37,998 nt of DNA from RGIG8368 sp045540275 (GCA_045540275.1 JAZQGX010000018.1:1-37998); one strand, 5' to 3'. Positions 17,439-25,920 are shown, counted from the first letter of the stretch. Made by a program: numbers and translations. Notes: generated from the letters alone by a model not told the origin.

Positions 17439-18407
17439 ATGGATGTGAAGACCATTGTAGCGAGTACAGTTTGGATAACCATCGCTTTCTTTGCGGGGGC
17501 AACCCCGCGCTTTATGACTGCGCCCTCGATAAATCGGGAGAATACCGGCATTGAATTGTCACTCGTCCCCGAGGGAAAAAATGCGGGGGTGGCGCTTACT
17601 TACGACGACGGCATTCTCTCGCATCGTGATATTGCCATGCCGATGCATCTGAAGTATGGGTTTCCCGGTACGTTCTATGCGGTAGTCAGCGCCATCCGAA
17701 ATCAGAAATGGCAGAGTTATAAGGCACTGGACTGGAATGGAATCAAAGAGTTGCACGATGCTGGCATGGAAGTCGGAAACCACACCATGACGCATATCGG
17801 CATCAATAACGTTACAAATCCGGCGGTATTCCACCGCGAAGCGATCGATTCGCAGGAAGAGTTTCGCAAACATGGCATAAAGACGCGCACTCTGGCCTGG
17901 GGGTACAATCAGAAGTCCCCCTTGGCCGACGAGTATCTTCGCCGTTCGGGACAGATCGCCCGTCCACAGAATATTACGGTCACCACTTCGTCGTGGGACG
18001 AAAAACGCGTGGACCAATATGTCAGCGGGTTGCTCAAGAAGGGCGGCAATGACATCGTGCTGATCCACGGGGTTTCGAAAGCTACCGGCGGATGGGAGGC
18101 GCTGCGCGATGAAAGGCTCTATGAGTATCTGGTCTCGTCTTTGGCGAAAAACGCCGATAAGATTTTTTTGGGAACCGCCGCGTCGATACTTGAATACGAG
18201 TCGTTGGTCAAAGCCACCGAACTGGAAAGATGCGACAACGGCTGGAAGGTTAAACTCGATAAAAACAAAACCCACCTGCCTCCGGGAACGGTGTATCTGC
18301 GCAGTGCTTCGGCGGCCGCGATCGAGGTCAACGGAAAGCTCGTCCGCTCCTCGCCCGGCGCCTTTATTCCGGTGCGCCACGGAGATACGATCCGTCCGGT
18401 GCGTTAA
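17439..18407 (+). CDS. Secreted polysaccharide deacetylase (NodB/CE4-like)
   Basis: A 322-residue protein with an N-terminal hydrophobic signal segment (about 4-22). The NodB domain shows motif 1 as TYDDG (54-58; the common form is TFDDG) and motif 2 as NHTMTH, with metal-binding His residues at 115 and 119. A later LIHG near residue 208 may be the last CE4 motif. The C-terminal 90 residues look like a small beta domain. The family removes N- or O-acetyl groups from peptidoglycan, chitin oligomers or xylan. ATG 17439 has GGGAG 11 nt upstream; an in-frame TTG at 17430 is an alternative. It is the last gene of the + strand run, converging on the TIM-barrel gene 36 nt away; I see no terminator between them. 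Confidence 0.82.
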   Translation: MDVKTIVASTVWITIAFFAGATPRFMTAPSINRENTGIELSLVPEGKNAGVALTYDDGILSHRDIAMPMHLKYGFPGTFYAVVSAIRNQKWQSYKALDWNGIKELHDAGMEVGNHTMTHIGINNVTNPAVFHREAIDSQEEFRKHGIKTRTLAWGYNQKSPLADEYLRRSGQIARPQNITVTTSSWDEKRVDQYVSGLLKKGGNDIVLIHGVSKATGGWEALRDERLYEYLVSSLAKNADKIFLGTAASILEYESLVKATELERCDNGWKVKLDKNKTHLPPGTVYLRSASAAAIEVNGKLVRSSPGAFIPVRHGDTIRPVR

Positions 18408-18443
18408 AATCGCTTCGGTCCGGCATCGTGTTTTGCGCTGTTT

Positions 18444-20153
18444 TCATTTGAACGAAAGATAGCCGCACTCCCATGCACCGATTCTTGGAAGTGTCAATCG
18501 CACGGTTGCTCCCTCCCGTTTTATCGGGATGCTTAAAGGCTTGTGCTCCGGCTGATGCCAAATCGCAAATTCTGCACTTTCGTCAACATACCGTAAAAGC
18601 ACGTCAACCGCATCCTGTCGGTCGATCGAGGTGTTGATCAGCGCCAAAGTCGCCATCGTCCCGTCTTCTCTCATGCGCGGCATGACAAATGCCATCACGG
18701 GATAAGCGAAGCGAACGGGAAGTCGTTCGCCGCTGGCTCGGTCGCAAAGCGCATAAAAGTTAAGCAGTCCCGTGGAAGAGGCTATCTGCATAACGCGCGT
18801 CTGATAAGCAGGTGAGCTTTTGCTGACAGTGCCCGACCCGGACATGCGAATCGGTATCGATGATAGATCCGGCAGTTTGCAAAGCGGCCGTCCTCTTTCG
18901 CCGATGATGGGAATGCCGCGGCAGGCGACCAGCGGCGCGGGTACGCCGCCGGGCACGGTAAATCCGCACGGTTCAGTTCCCCGGTTTGCATCACGATAAC
19001 TTTTGAGGAATGAATGTGCCGTTTTGAGCCGCGGGAACAGGTGCTCGTCATAGAATGCAGTCGATTCGTCCGTCCGGGCGTCTGCGGCGAACATGCTGAT
19101 AAAGTCCATGCCCAGCGCCAGATTTTCAAACGCCTCGAGAATGATGCCTTGCGCCGTCCGGCAGGCAAATGTCCGGGGGCACGTTTCTATTTCGGGGCAG
19201 CAATCTCCAATCCAAGATTCGCCCTTCATATTGTGCAGCATGCGCTGAAGTGTATACGCTTTGTAGAGTTGCTGGTGGGGATCGGTATCCCAATATTCAC
19301 CCGCTCCCGGACGCAGACGGACAGGGATTTGGCAACCGTCGAAAAGACCGCGGGGAATTGCCGGATAGAGTCTGTCTCCATACTGGTAGCCCATGACGGT
19401 TTCAGGAGATATCTTGTGGACCGCGGCGGCGATTGACCGTGACAACGCCGCATAGCCGGCGCACGAATATTCGTCCCATCGTTTGCGGACGGTTGCGTTT
19501 TCGCGAATTTCCGCCGCAAGCTCGCTTCGTTTCCACGGCTTTGCCTCCGCTTTGGCAAAGCCCTCGATGCAACTGTCGCAAAAGCATCCGCGCAATCTGT
19601 TTTCCGGTTTAAGCAGCGGCGCTCGATTGCGGTAGGACATATCGTCGTCAATCCATATCGAGCCGGGTTTCCAGGCGGCGTGGAGTTCTGCTACGCGCGT
19701 GAAATATGCGATCAGTCTGGGGTCGCGCGGACATGATAGCCGACGTGCGGCAATTCCGTCGGCGGAAACCATCGTGCCCCAATTTTGCCCCGAGCAGTCG
19801 CCGGTTTCAAGAATGTCGTCGGTATGACCGATAATGGTCTGAATTTCGATGGATGGCACGATTCCCATCTTTCTCAAATCCTCCGCAGCCTTAGCGCAAT
19901 TTTCAGCGTGCTTTTCGTGCCATGTAAGTGGCGGGAAGCTTATTCCGGTCGAGAACCAGATATCGTCGAAGGCGCCGTAATTTTTCTTCAATGCTTCACG
20001 CATTTCAGGCCATTTGTCGGGATCGGTGTACCGGTAGCCGAACCTGAGTGCGCAAAAGGGTGCGGGTGATTTGGCATGGGCGAAAGCGGAAATGGCCGCT
20101 GCGACGGCGACCATTATAAGCGAACCAGGAATCTTGCGGTTTTTGATGTTCAT
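18444..20153 (-). CDS. Secreted TIM-barrel protein, glycoside-hydrolase-like
   Basis: A 569-residue protein with a signal peptide (Lys/Arg-rich start, hydrophobic 10-24, probable cleavage after AHA at 25-27). The next 350 residues look like a TIM barrel of the type seen in large uncharacterised glycoside-hydrolase-like families: successive strand-like FDDIWFSTG (62-70), IVPSIEIQT (98-106), GSIWIDDDM (164-172) with an acidic cluster, and VMGYQYGD. A CFCDSC cluster (190-195) follows the WIDDD strand, an arrangement common in such barrels. The C-terminal part is likely a beta-sandwich. The family is not identified and catalytic acids are guesses. The gene is alone on the - strand, with a good extended -10 element upstream, and is separately regulated from both neighbours. 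Confidence 0.75.
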   Translation of the reverse strand: MNIKNRKIPGSLIMVAVAAAISAFAHAKSPAPFCALRFGYRYTDPDKWPEMREALKKNYGAFDDIWFSTGISFPPLTWHEKHAENCAKAAEDLRKMGIVPSIEIQTIIGHTDDILETGDCSGQNWGTMVSADGIAARRLSCPRDPRLIAYFTRVAELHAAWKPGSIWIDDDMSYRNRAPLLKPENRLRGCFCDSCIEGFAKAEAKPWKRSELAAEIRENATVRKRWDEYSCAGYAALSRSIAAAVHKISPETVMGYQYGDRLYPAIPRGLFDGCQIPVRLRPGAGEYWDTDPHQQLYKAYTLQRMLHNMKGESWIGDCCPEIETCPRTFACRTAQGIILEAFENLALGMDFISMFAADARTDESTAFYDEHLFPRLKTAHSFLKSYRDANRGTEPCGFTVPGGVPAPLVACRGIPIIGERGRPLCKLPDLSSIPIRMSGSGTVSKSSPAYQTRVMQIASSTGLLNFYALCDRASGERLPVRFAYPVMAFVMPRMREDGTMATLALINTSIDRQDAVDVLLRYVDESAEFAIWHQPEHKPLSIPIKREGATVRLTLPRIGAWECGYLSFK

Positions 20154-20215
20154 TGGTTTGTCTTTCCCTTGATGCTAAATGCGCTTTGCGGAAGCGGATT
20201 GCACTTTTAAAGGGT

Positions 20216-20224
20216 ATTATAGCA
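20216..20224 (-). promoter_or_regulatory. Extended -10 promoter for the secreted TIM-barrel gene
   Basis: Read on the - strand this is TGCTATAAT, a perfect extended -10 (TG-N-TATAAT), about 65 nt before the start codon. No good -35 lies 16-18 nt upstream, which fits an extended -10 promoter. Confidence 0.6.
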
Positions 20225-20387
20225 ATTTTTCTTGAAGGTTGGTATTTCTTTATTGCGCTTATTACTTCGGTTTATATCAGTCTTTTTTAACGTGTATCTT
20301 TCAGATGATGTCGAATATGAAAATCATTTAGTCGCATAAGGGATTGGCTTTAAAAATACCGGGATAAGTTGGGAAATCTTTTACTAG

Positions 20388-20407
20388 ACATTTTAGCTGA
20401 AAAATGT
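20388..20407. repeat. Inverted repeat upstream of grpE
   Basis: ACATTTT, a 6-nt centre AGCTGA, then AAAATGT: a perfect 7-bp inverted repeat 36 nt before the grpE ATG. It is not CIRCE (TTAGCACTC-N9-GAGTGCTAA). It could be an operator or an mRNA hairpin. The rest of the 290-nt divergent gap (20154-20443) holds the - strand promoter and no other element I can support. Confidence 0.4.
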
Positions 20408-20443
20408 TTCACTATTCGTTCCGTCTTTTAGGAGCATAGAGTC

Positions 20444-21022
20444 ATGAGCAAAAAGAAAGAGCCCGAAGCGGCGAAAACTGAAAATACCGATAATATCGAA
20501 CCGACATGCGATGAGACCGTCGAGCAGAATCAGCCCGAAGCCACAGATGAAGCGTCAGACCGGATTAATGCGGCGGAAAAAGCGGTGGAAGAATATAAAA
20601 ACCGACTTCTTCTTCTTATGGCCGATTTTGACAATTTCAAAAAAAGACAGGCCCGCGAGCAAGCGGAGTGGGGGGCTCGCGCAAACGAGAGACTCCTGGC
20701 CGATTTCCTTCCCGTTTTCGACCATCTTGAACTTGCATTGGAAAAAGTGCCTGAGGCTTCAAAGGAAGATCCGTTCGTAAAAGGTGTTGATATGGTCCGC
20801 ACCCAGTTGGCCGAGGCTTTTGCGAAACATGGTCTAAAACAGATTGATGCGCGCGGCTGTCCCTTCGATCCGATGTTGCACGAAGCGCTGTCGCAGATTC
20901 CGTCCGATACCGTTCCGGAGCAGTCGGTCATTCAGCAGTTCCGCTGCGGGTGGCAACTCGGCGAGAAATTACTGCGTCCCGCTCAGGTGATCGTCTCGGC
21001 GGGAAAGCCTCAGGAAGCATAA
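20444..21022 (+). CDS. grpE: Nucleotide exchange factor GrpE
   Basis: Cochaperone that releases ADP from DnaK. The 192-residue protein has the usual acidic, low-complexity N-terminus (1-38), a long helix with LMADFDNFKKRQARE (58-72) and the beta domain ending in GWQLGEKLLRPAQVIVS (169-185), close to the family signature. TTAGGAG (20428-20434) supports this ATG. dnaJ follows after 15 nt. There is no dnaK in the window, so the DnaK operon is split in this genome. Confidence 0.95.
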   Translation: MSKKKEPEAAKTENTDNIEPTCDETVEQNQPEATDEASDRINAAEKAVEEYKNRLLLLMADFDNFKKRQAREQAEWGARANERLLADFLPVFDHLELALEKVPEASKEDPFVKGVDMVRTQLAEAFAKHGLKQIDARGCPFDPMLHEALSQIPSDTVPEQSVIQQFRCGWQLGEKLLRPAQVIVSAGKPQEA

Positions 21023-21037
21023 GGTAAGGATTTTGCC

Positions 21038-22216
21038 ATGGCACAGGATAAACGCGATTATTACGAAGTGTTGGGCGTGTCCAAAAATGCCAGCGCCGAT
21101 GATTTGAAAAGCGCATATCGCAAATTGGCGATGAAGTGGCATCCCGACCGCAACCCCGACAACAAGGAAGAAGCAACCAAACGTTTCAGCGAGATCAGTG
21201 AGGCCTACGAGGTGCTTTCCGATCCCAAGAAGCGTTCCCAGTACGACCAGTTCGGTTTCGCCGGCAATCAGTTCGGACCTGGCGGATTCGATTTCAATCG
21301 TGACTTCACCCACGGTCAGGATTTCGATCTCGGTGATATTTTCGGTGCATTTTTCGGCGGCGGCGGTTTCGGCGGATTCGGCGGCCGCTCGCGGCGCGAC
21401 CCCAATGGTCCCCAACGCGGAAAAGACTTGCGCTTTGATCTGGAAATCGATTTCGAAGAGGCAGTTTTCGGTTCGATCCGCAGCGTCGACCTTGAAATCA
21501 ATGAAGCTTGCGAAACCTGCCACGGCACTGGTGCCGCGCCCGGCTCAAGTCGCGAAACCTGTTCGTATTGCCGTGGCGCCGGTGTGATTGAATCGGGTGG
21601 GGGATTTTTCCGAATGAGTCAGGAGTGTCCTCGATGTCATGGCGAGGGTACGATAATCTCCAAGCCGTGTCCCACCTGCCGCGGAACCTGCTTCGTCCGA
21701 AAAATGCACAAAATTTCAATACGCATCCCCAAGGGGGTGGAGACCGGTTCGCGTTTGCGCATGGCCGGTAAGGGCGAAGCAGGGCTGCGCGGCGGCAGCA
21801 TGGGAGATCTCTACGTCGTTTTGCACGTGAAGGAGAGCGCATTCTTCGAACGCGAAGGAGATGATCTGCTATGCATGCTTCATGTGCGTCCTGACGTGGC
21901 GGCTCTTGGCGGCGAGGTCCAGGTTCCAACGCCCGACGGATACGCCCGCATCAAGCTGCCCGCAGGAACGGAGAGCGGCAAGATCTTGAGGCTCCGCGGC
22001 AAGGGAATGCCCTCGTTGCGTGGCGGCAGCGGTGATTTGCACGTTAAAATCGAGATTGAAGTTCCCGCCAACCTTTCGTCCAGACAGAAGAGGGCACTGC
22101 AGGAATTCGCGTCGCTCTGCTCTGATGAAAACTATCCGCAGCACAACCGCCTCTCGCAGGAGGTCGACCGCTTTTTCAAAAAGCGCGAGGCGCTTAAAAA
22201 CGCCACCGGAAGATAG
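21038..22216 (+). CDS. dnaJ: Chaperone DnaJ (type I Hsp40)
   Basis: Stimulates DnaK ATPase and delivers substrates. The 392-residue protein has a J domain with HPD at 35-37, a Gly/Phe-rich linker (about 73-120), four zinc-binding CxxCxG motifs (C158-C161, C175-C178, C197-C200, C211-C214) and a C-terminal substrate domain. The last motif reads CPTCRGTC, ending in Cys where Gly is usual. AAGGA (21026-21030) precedes the ATG. It lies between grpE and rsmE, 15 nt and 2 nt away, indicating one transcript. Confidence 0.96.
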   Translation: MAQDKRDYYEVLGVSKNASADDLKSAYRKLAMKWHPDRNPDNKEEATKRFSEISEAYEVLSDPKKRSQYDQFGFAGNQFGPGGFDFNRDFTHGQDFDLGDIFGAFFGGGGFGGFGGRSRRDPNGPQRGKDLRFDLEIDFEEAVFGSIRSVDLEINEACETCHGTGAAPGSSRETCSYCRGAGVIESGGGFFRMSQECPRCHGEGTIISKPCPTCRGTCFVRKMHKISIRIPKGVETGSRLRMAGKGEAGLRGGSMGDLYVVLHVKESAFFEREGDDLLCMLHVRPDVAALGGEVQVPTPDGYARIKLPAGTESGKILRLRGKGMPSLRGGSGDLHVKIEIEVPANLSSRQKRALQEFASLCSDENYPQHNRLSQEVDRFFKKREALKNATGR

Positions 22217-22218
22217 CC

Positions 22219-22947
22219 ATGCACCGATTTCTCGTCTCTGGAGATGTTCTGCAGTCGGATTGCGCGGTTTTCGATCGTGCGCTGGCTCGCCATCTCCAGA
22301 CCGTACTTCGGGTCAAAGCGGGGGAATCGATCTGCTTTTTCGATGGCGAAGGGAAGACAAGAGAATTTCTGGTGGAGGAGGTGCAGCGATCTGGCATGCG
22401 CTTTTCCGCTGTCGGCGACATCGTCCGCCATCCGCGTTCAAAATGCGACATTACGCTCTATGTCTCGCTAATCAAGCGCTTGGACTGGGTGATTGAAAAG
22501 GCTACGGAGATCGGTGCGTCTATAATACAACCGGTTGAAACGGCGCGCTCCGTGGTGAAAGTCGCCAAGGATGATATCGGCAAAACCGAAAGATGGGGCA
22601 AAATCGCCGAAGAGGCGCTGCGTCAATGCGGCGGAGCATGGCTTCCCCGCGTCCCCGCCGTGAAGACATTTAGCGAGGCGCTCGAAGAAATCAAAAGCGT
22701 TGGCGCTCCCTTGTTCGTCGGTGCGTTGGCGGGGGATACGACCCCCATGCTCAAGGCGATGGAGGAGTTTGAATGCCCTGCGCAGACTGCGTTGTTCATC
22801 GGCCCTGAAGGTGATTTCAGTCCTGAGGAACTTTCTGCTCTGCTACAATGCGGCGTGGTACGTCCGGTTACCTTGGGTTCCCGGGTGCTGAGAGCCGAGA
22901 CTGCCTGCGTCTACGGACTGTCCCTGTTGTCCGCAAAATATCTGTAG
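22219..22947 (+). CDS. rsmE: 16S rRNA (uracil1498-N3)-methyltransferase RsmE
   Basis: A SPOUT-class methyltransferase that modifies U1498 of 16S rRNA using SAM. The 242-residue length fits. An N-terminal PUA-like part begins MHRFLVSG and has a HHLQTVLRVKxG-like stretch. The knotted C-terminal SAM site shows FIGPEGDFSPEE (193-204) and LGSRVLRAETACVYGLSLL. The position right after dnaJ is a common bacterial arrangement. It starts 2 nt after the dnaJ stop. Confidence 0.92.
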   Translation: MHRFLVSGDVLQSDCAVFDRALARHLQTVLRVKAGESICFFDGEGKTREFLVEEVQRSGMRFSAVGDIVRHPRSKCDITLYVSLIKRLDWVIEKATEIGASIIQPVETARSVVKVAKDDIGKTERWGKIAEEALRQCGGAWLPRVPAVKTFSEALEEIKSVGAPLFVGALAGDTTPMLKAMEEFECPAQTALFIGPEGDFSPEELSALLQCGVVRPVTLGSRVLRAETACVYGLSLLSAKYL

Positions 22948-22964
22948 GCAAAAGATCCGGATCT

Positions 22965-24344
22965 ATGTTTAAAAACTGGTACTTATCTCCCGGCGGATTG
23001 CGCGATTCTCTGCGGCTGGTCTGGCCGCTTGTGCTCTCAATGGGGTCGAATGCGCTGATGCAATTCGTTGATCGCGTTTTTTTGTCGCGTTACAGCGACG
23101 AGGCGATTCAGGCCGTATTGCCCGCCGGGGTGATGAGTTTTCTCATCGTCGGCTTTTTTCAGGCGGTGGTCGGTTATTCCGGAACTTTTGTGGCGCAGTT
23201 TCACGGGGCTGGGCGTCCGTTCGGCTGCGCCCGTTCGTTGGGGCAGGGCGTGTGGCTGACCTGGTTCGCTCTACCGCTGATGATGGCGATAGTGCCGTTG
23301 GCGCACTGGTGCTTTGACTGTGCGGGGCACCCGCCTGCCGTGATTCAGATGGAGAAACAATATTTCGACATTCTGATGATCGGGGGATTTCCCATCTGTT
23401 TTTCCGCAGCCGTTTGCGGCTATTTCTCCGGCATTGGCAGAACAAGGCTCGTAATGTATGTCAATGTTTTCGGAAACCTGCTTAATATTCTGCTCGACTG
23501 GCTGCTGGTCTTCGGCGTTGGTCCGTTTCCTGAATGGGGGATCGCCGGAGCCGGCTGGGCGACGGTGATCTCGCTCGCTGCGGTTGCGGTTCTGCCGCTT
23601 TTCTGGCTGCCCAGCGGACCCGGCTTTACGACTTGGAAGCGCACTCGCGCGGCACTCGGCGCCGATTTCAGATTGATGGGGAAAATCGTGCGCTTCGGTG
23701 TGCCGACTGGGCTTCATGTTCTTTTGGACATGATCACTTTCACCGTGTTCATTTTCATCACCGGTCGTCTCTCCCCGCTCGAGTTTGCCGTTTCCAATAT
23801 CGTATTTGCCATAAATCATCTCGCTTTTGCACCGCTTTTGGGGCTGTCGATGGGAGCCTGCATATTGGTGGGGCAGTTTCAGGGAGCGCGCAACAGCGCC
23901 GCCGCCGTGCGCGCCGGATGGACCATGCTGGCGTTGGGCTGGACGTATATGCTGGTGCTGGCGGTGTTTTTCATCGTCGCGGGAGAGCAATTGCTGATGC
24001 TGTTTTACGGTGACGAAAGCGCTTTTGCGCGCGGGGAGTATCTCGGGCTCGGGGTTAAGCTTTTGTTTCTCATTGTAATCTGGGGCTTTTTCGATGTGGT
24101 GAATTTGATCGGCGCGGGAATTCTGAAAGGAGCTGGAGATACTCGTTTCGTGATGATTTTTACCTCATCGATCAATGTTTTTGTGTGGGTCCCCATGTTC
24201 CTTGCGGTGTTGAAATACTGCCCAACGGTCGTAAATCTTTGGATTACGCTTCCGATCAACCTTCTGATGCTGGCCATCGGAATGATATGGCGCTTCAAGC
24301 GGGGTGCGTGGAAAAATATCAATTTGGTACAAGGCGAAAATTGA
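22965..24344 (+). CDS. MATE-family multidrug/sodium efflux transporter
   Basis: A 459-residue polytopic protein with about twelve predicted membrane segments arranged as two similar halves. Early motifs are WPLVLSMGSNALMQFVDRVFLS and GYSGTFVAQFHGAG. The second half has SNIVFAINHLAFAPLLGLSMGACILVGQ, matching MATE proteins. Members export cationic drugs, lipid precursors or metabolites using Na+ or H+. ATG 22965 is 17 nt after rsmE; the RBS is weak. A longer form extending back into rsmE is possible but would add non-membrane sequence overlapping rsmE. Confidence 0.88.
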   Translation: MFKNWYLSPGGLRDSLRLVWPLVLSMGSNALMQFVDRVFLSRYSDEAIQAVLPAGVMSFLIVGFFQAVVGYSGTFVAQFHGAGRPFGCARSLGQGVWLTWFALPLMMAIVPLAHWCFDCAGHPPAVIQMEKQYFDILMIGGFPICFSAAVCGYFSGIGRTRLVMYVNVFGNLLNILLDWLLVFGVGPFPEWGIAGAGWATVISLAAVAVLPLFWLPSGPGFTTWKRTRAALGADFRLMGKIVRFGVPTGLHVLLDMITFTVFIFITGRLSPLEFAVSNIVFAINHLAFAPLLGLSMGACILVGQFQGARNSAAAVRAGWTMLALGWTYMLVLAVFFIVAGEQLLMLFYGDESAFARGEYLGLGVKLLFLIVIWGFFDVVNLIGAGILKGAGDTRFVMIFTSSINVFVWVPMFLAVLKYCPTVVNLWITLPINLLMLAIGMIWRFKRGAWKNINLVQGEN

Positions 24345-24362
24345 CAGGAACACATGAATTGT

Positions 24363-24373
24363 ACGGTAACCGT
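24363..24373. promoter_or_regulatory. Palindrome, candidate operator upstream of the Gfo/Idh/MocA gene
   Basis: ACGGTAACCGT is an exact odd-centre palindrome 19 nt upstream of the predicted -35. The size and symmetry resemble binding sites of LacI- or GntR-type regulators, but no regulator gene is in the window and the identification is speculative. Confidence 0.3.
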
Positions 24374-24392
24374 CGTACGAAATTTTGGTTTG

Positions 24393-24421
24393 ATGACAAC
24401 AACGCGAATTTATGGTAGAAT
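24393..24421 (+). promoter_or_regulatory. Putative sigma70-type promoter of the Gfo/Idh/MocA gene
   Basis: ATGACA (24393-24398), a 17-nt spacer and TAGAAT (24416-24421); each box is 5/6 to consensus. The start codon is 59 nt further on, with GGGGAGGA (24465-24472) as RBS. Confidence 0.6.
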
Positions 24422-24480
24422 AAGAGCAGACAATTTAAAAGAACGGTTCTTTTGAATTACCATTGGGGAGGAATTACAGA

Positions 24481-25920
24481 ATGAAAAAAACAGGTTTGAC
24501 CAGGCGTTCATTCGTGAAAAAAAGCGCAATCGCCGGTTTGGGTATTGCCAGTGCCGGATGCCTTGGCAACAAAAAGCCTTTCGTAAATAAAGGGCACATC
24601 TATCTCAGTGCCGATACGATTTACGGTCAGAAGGTCGAAGCGAACAAACAGATGCTCCGCGTCTTCAAAGTCGGCGTCGGCGGAATGGGCGCTGCTGATA
24701 CCGGTTCGCTTCGCGCAACCAAAAAGGTCATCATCACCGGTATGTGCGATGTCGACGCCAAACGTTTGGCCGATCACAGCAAGTCGTTTGCCGGTGTCCC
24801 GCAGTTCACCGACTTCCGCAAGATGTTCAAACAGATTTCCGAGTGCGATGCGGTCTGCGTCTCAACGCCCGACCACACCCACGCAATCATCGCACTTGAA
24901 GCCATGCGCCAGGGTAAACACGTTTATGTCCAGAAGCCACTCGCCCACTCTTTCGAAGAATGCGAAATGCTGATGGCTTCCGCCCACAAATACGGCGTCG
25001 TAACCCAGATGGGCAATCAGGGCCATCCCGGCGTCTGGCGCTACAAACAGCTCCTCAAACACAACTTCTGGGGAGATATCAAAGAGATCTACACCTGGAC
25101 CAGCCGCCCCTGGTGGCCCCATGGCATGACCGAAAAGGCCACTCCAACCACGATGCCCGAGGGCTTCAACTGGGATTGCTGGATCGGTCCTGCTCAAATG
25201 CGCGAATTTTCCAACCTCTACGCCCATTTCAAGTGGCGCGGTTGGGTCGACTTCGGCTGCGGTGCCATCGGCGATATGGCGGTTCACAATTTCGATCCAG
25301 CGTATTTCATCCTGCAGCTTGGTCTGCCTCAGACCGTTATCGCCCACGGCGATAAGGCTCACCCCTGGGGCGGATTCCCCAAAAAGAGCACCATCGACTT
25401 CCATTTCGGGCCTACGCCGATTTGCCCGAACGGCATCGATGTGCATTGGTCCGAAGCCGGTCAGCGCCCGAACAATCCGGACGGAGCGCATCCGTCCTAC
25501 AAGCTCGGCGGTGAAGGTTGCATGATCGTCGGCTCGAAGGCTACCACCTTCGGTGGCTCTCACGCTTCCAAACCGCAATGCATCGCTCTTCCCGGCGTTC
25601 AGTTCGGCAAAGAAACCAAAGAAGCGCAACGCAAGTGCAACGACATTATGGCCAATCCCGAGGTCGACAACGGCATTGACTGGAATTACAGCCATTATGC
25701 CGAGTGGGTCAACGCGTGCATTGCCGGTAATCCTGAGAAGCCCGGCAGCAAGTTCGACTACAGCGCCAAGATGACTCAGGCTCTGTTGCTTGGCTGCATT
25801 GCCCAGTTTATGCCTGAAACCAAGCTCACTTGGGACGACAAAAACAAGTGCTTCGACAATAAAGCCGCCAATGACCTGCTCAAGGGCAGCCAGCGCGACG
25901 GTTTTAAACTTCGCATCTGA
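24481..25920 (+). CDS. Tat-exported Gfo/Idh/MocA-family oxidoreductase
   Basis: A 479-residue NAD(P)-dependent sugar or cyclitol dehydrogenase-like protein. Residues 6-27 form a twin-arginine signal, LTRRSFVKK followed by a hydrophobic run and SAGC, so it could be a Tat substrate and perhaps a lipoprotein at C27. The Rossmann fold shows VGVGGMGAAD (64-73) and the hinge/catalytic element is QKPLAHS (151-157); the usual E-K-P has Gln instead of Glu but keeps K152. The long C-terminal beta-sheet domain is complete. ATG 24481 has a strong GGGGAGGA; an in-frame TTG at 24463 is less likely. Exported members of this family are abundant in Planctomycetes and Lentisphaerota, and their substrates are mostly unknown. 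It is transcribed alone, with its own promoter and terminator. Confidence 0.88.
   Translation: MKKTGLTRRSFVKKSAIAGLGIASAGCLGNKKPFVNKGHIYLSADTIYGQKVEANKQMLRVFKVGVGGMGAADTGSLRATKKVIITGMCDVDAKRLADHSKSFAGVPQFTDFRKMFKQISECDAVCVSTPDHTHAIIALEAMRQGKHVYVQKPLAHSFEECEMLMASAHKYGVVTQMGNQGHPGVWRYKQLLKHNFWGDIKEIYTWTSRPWWPHGMTEKATPTTMPEGFNWDCWIGPAQMREFSNLYAHFKWRGWVDFGCGAIGDMAVHNFDPAYFILQLGLPQTVIAHGDKAHPWGGFPKKSTIDFHFGPTPICPNGIDVHWSEAGQRPNNPDGAHPSYKLGGEGCMIVGSKATTFGGSHASKPQCIALPGVQFGKETKEAQRKCNDIMANPEVDNGIDWNYSHYAEWVNACIAGNPEKPGSKFDYSAKMTQALLLGCIAQFMPETKLTWDDKNKCFDNKAANDLLKGSQRDGFKLRI

Noticed and set aside
20154..20443. CIRCE element before grpE
   Set aside because: The inverted repeat present does not match TTAGCACTC-N9-GAGTGCTAA.
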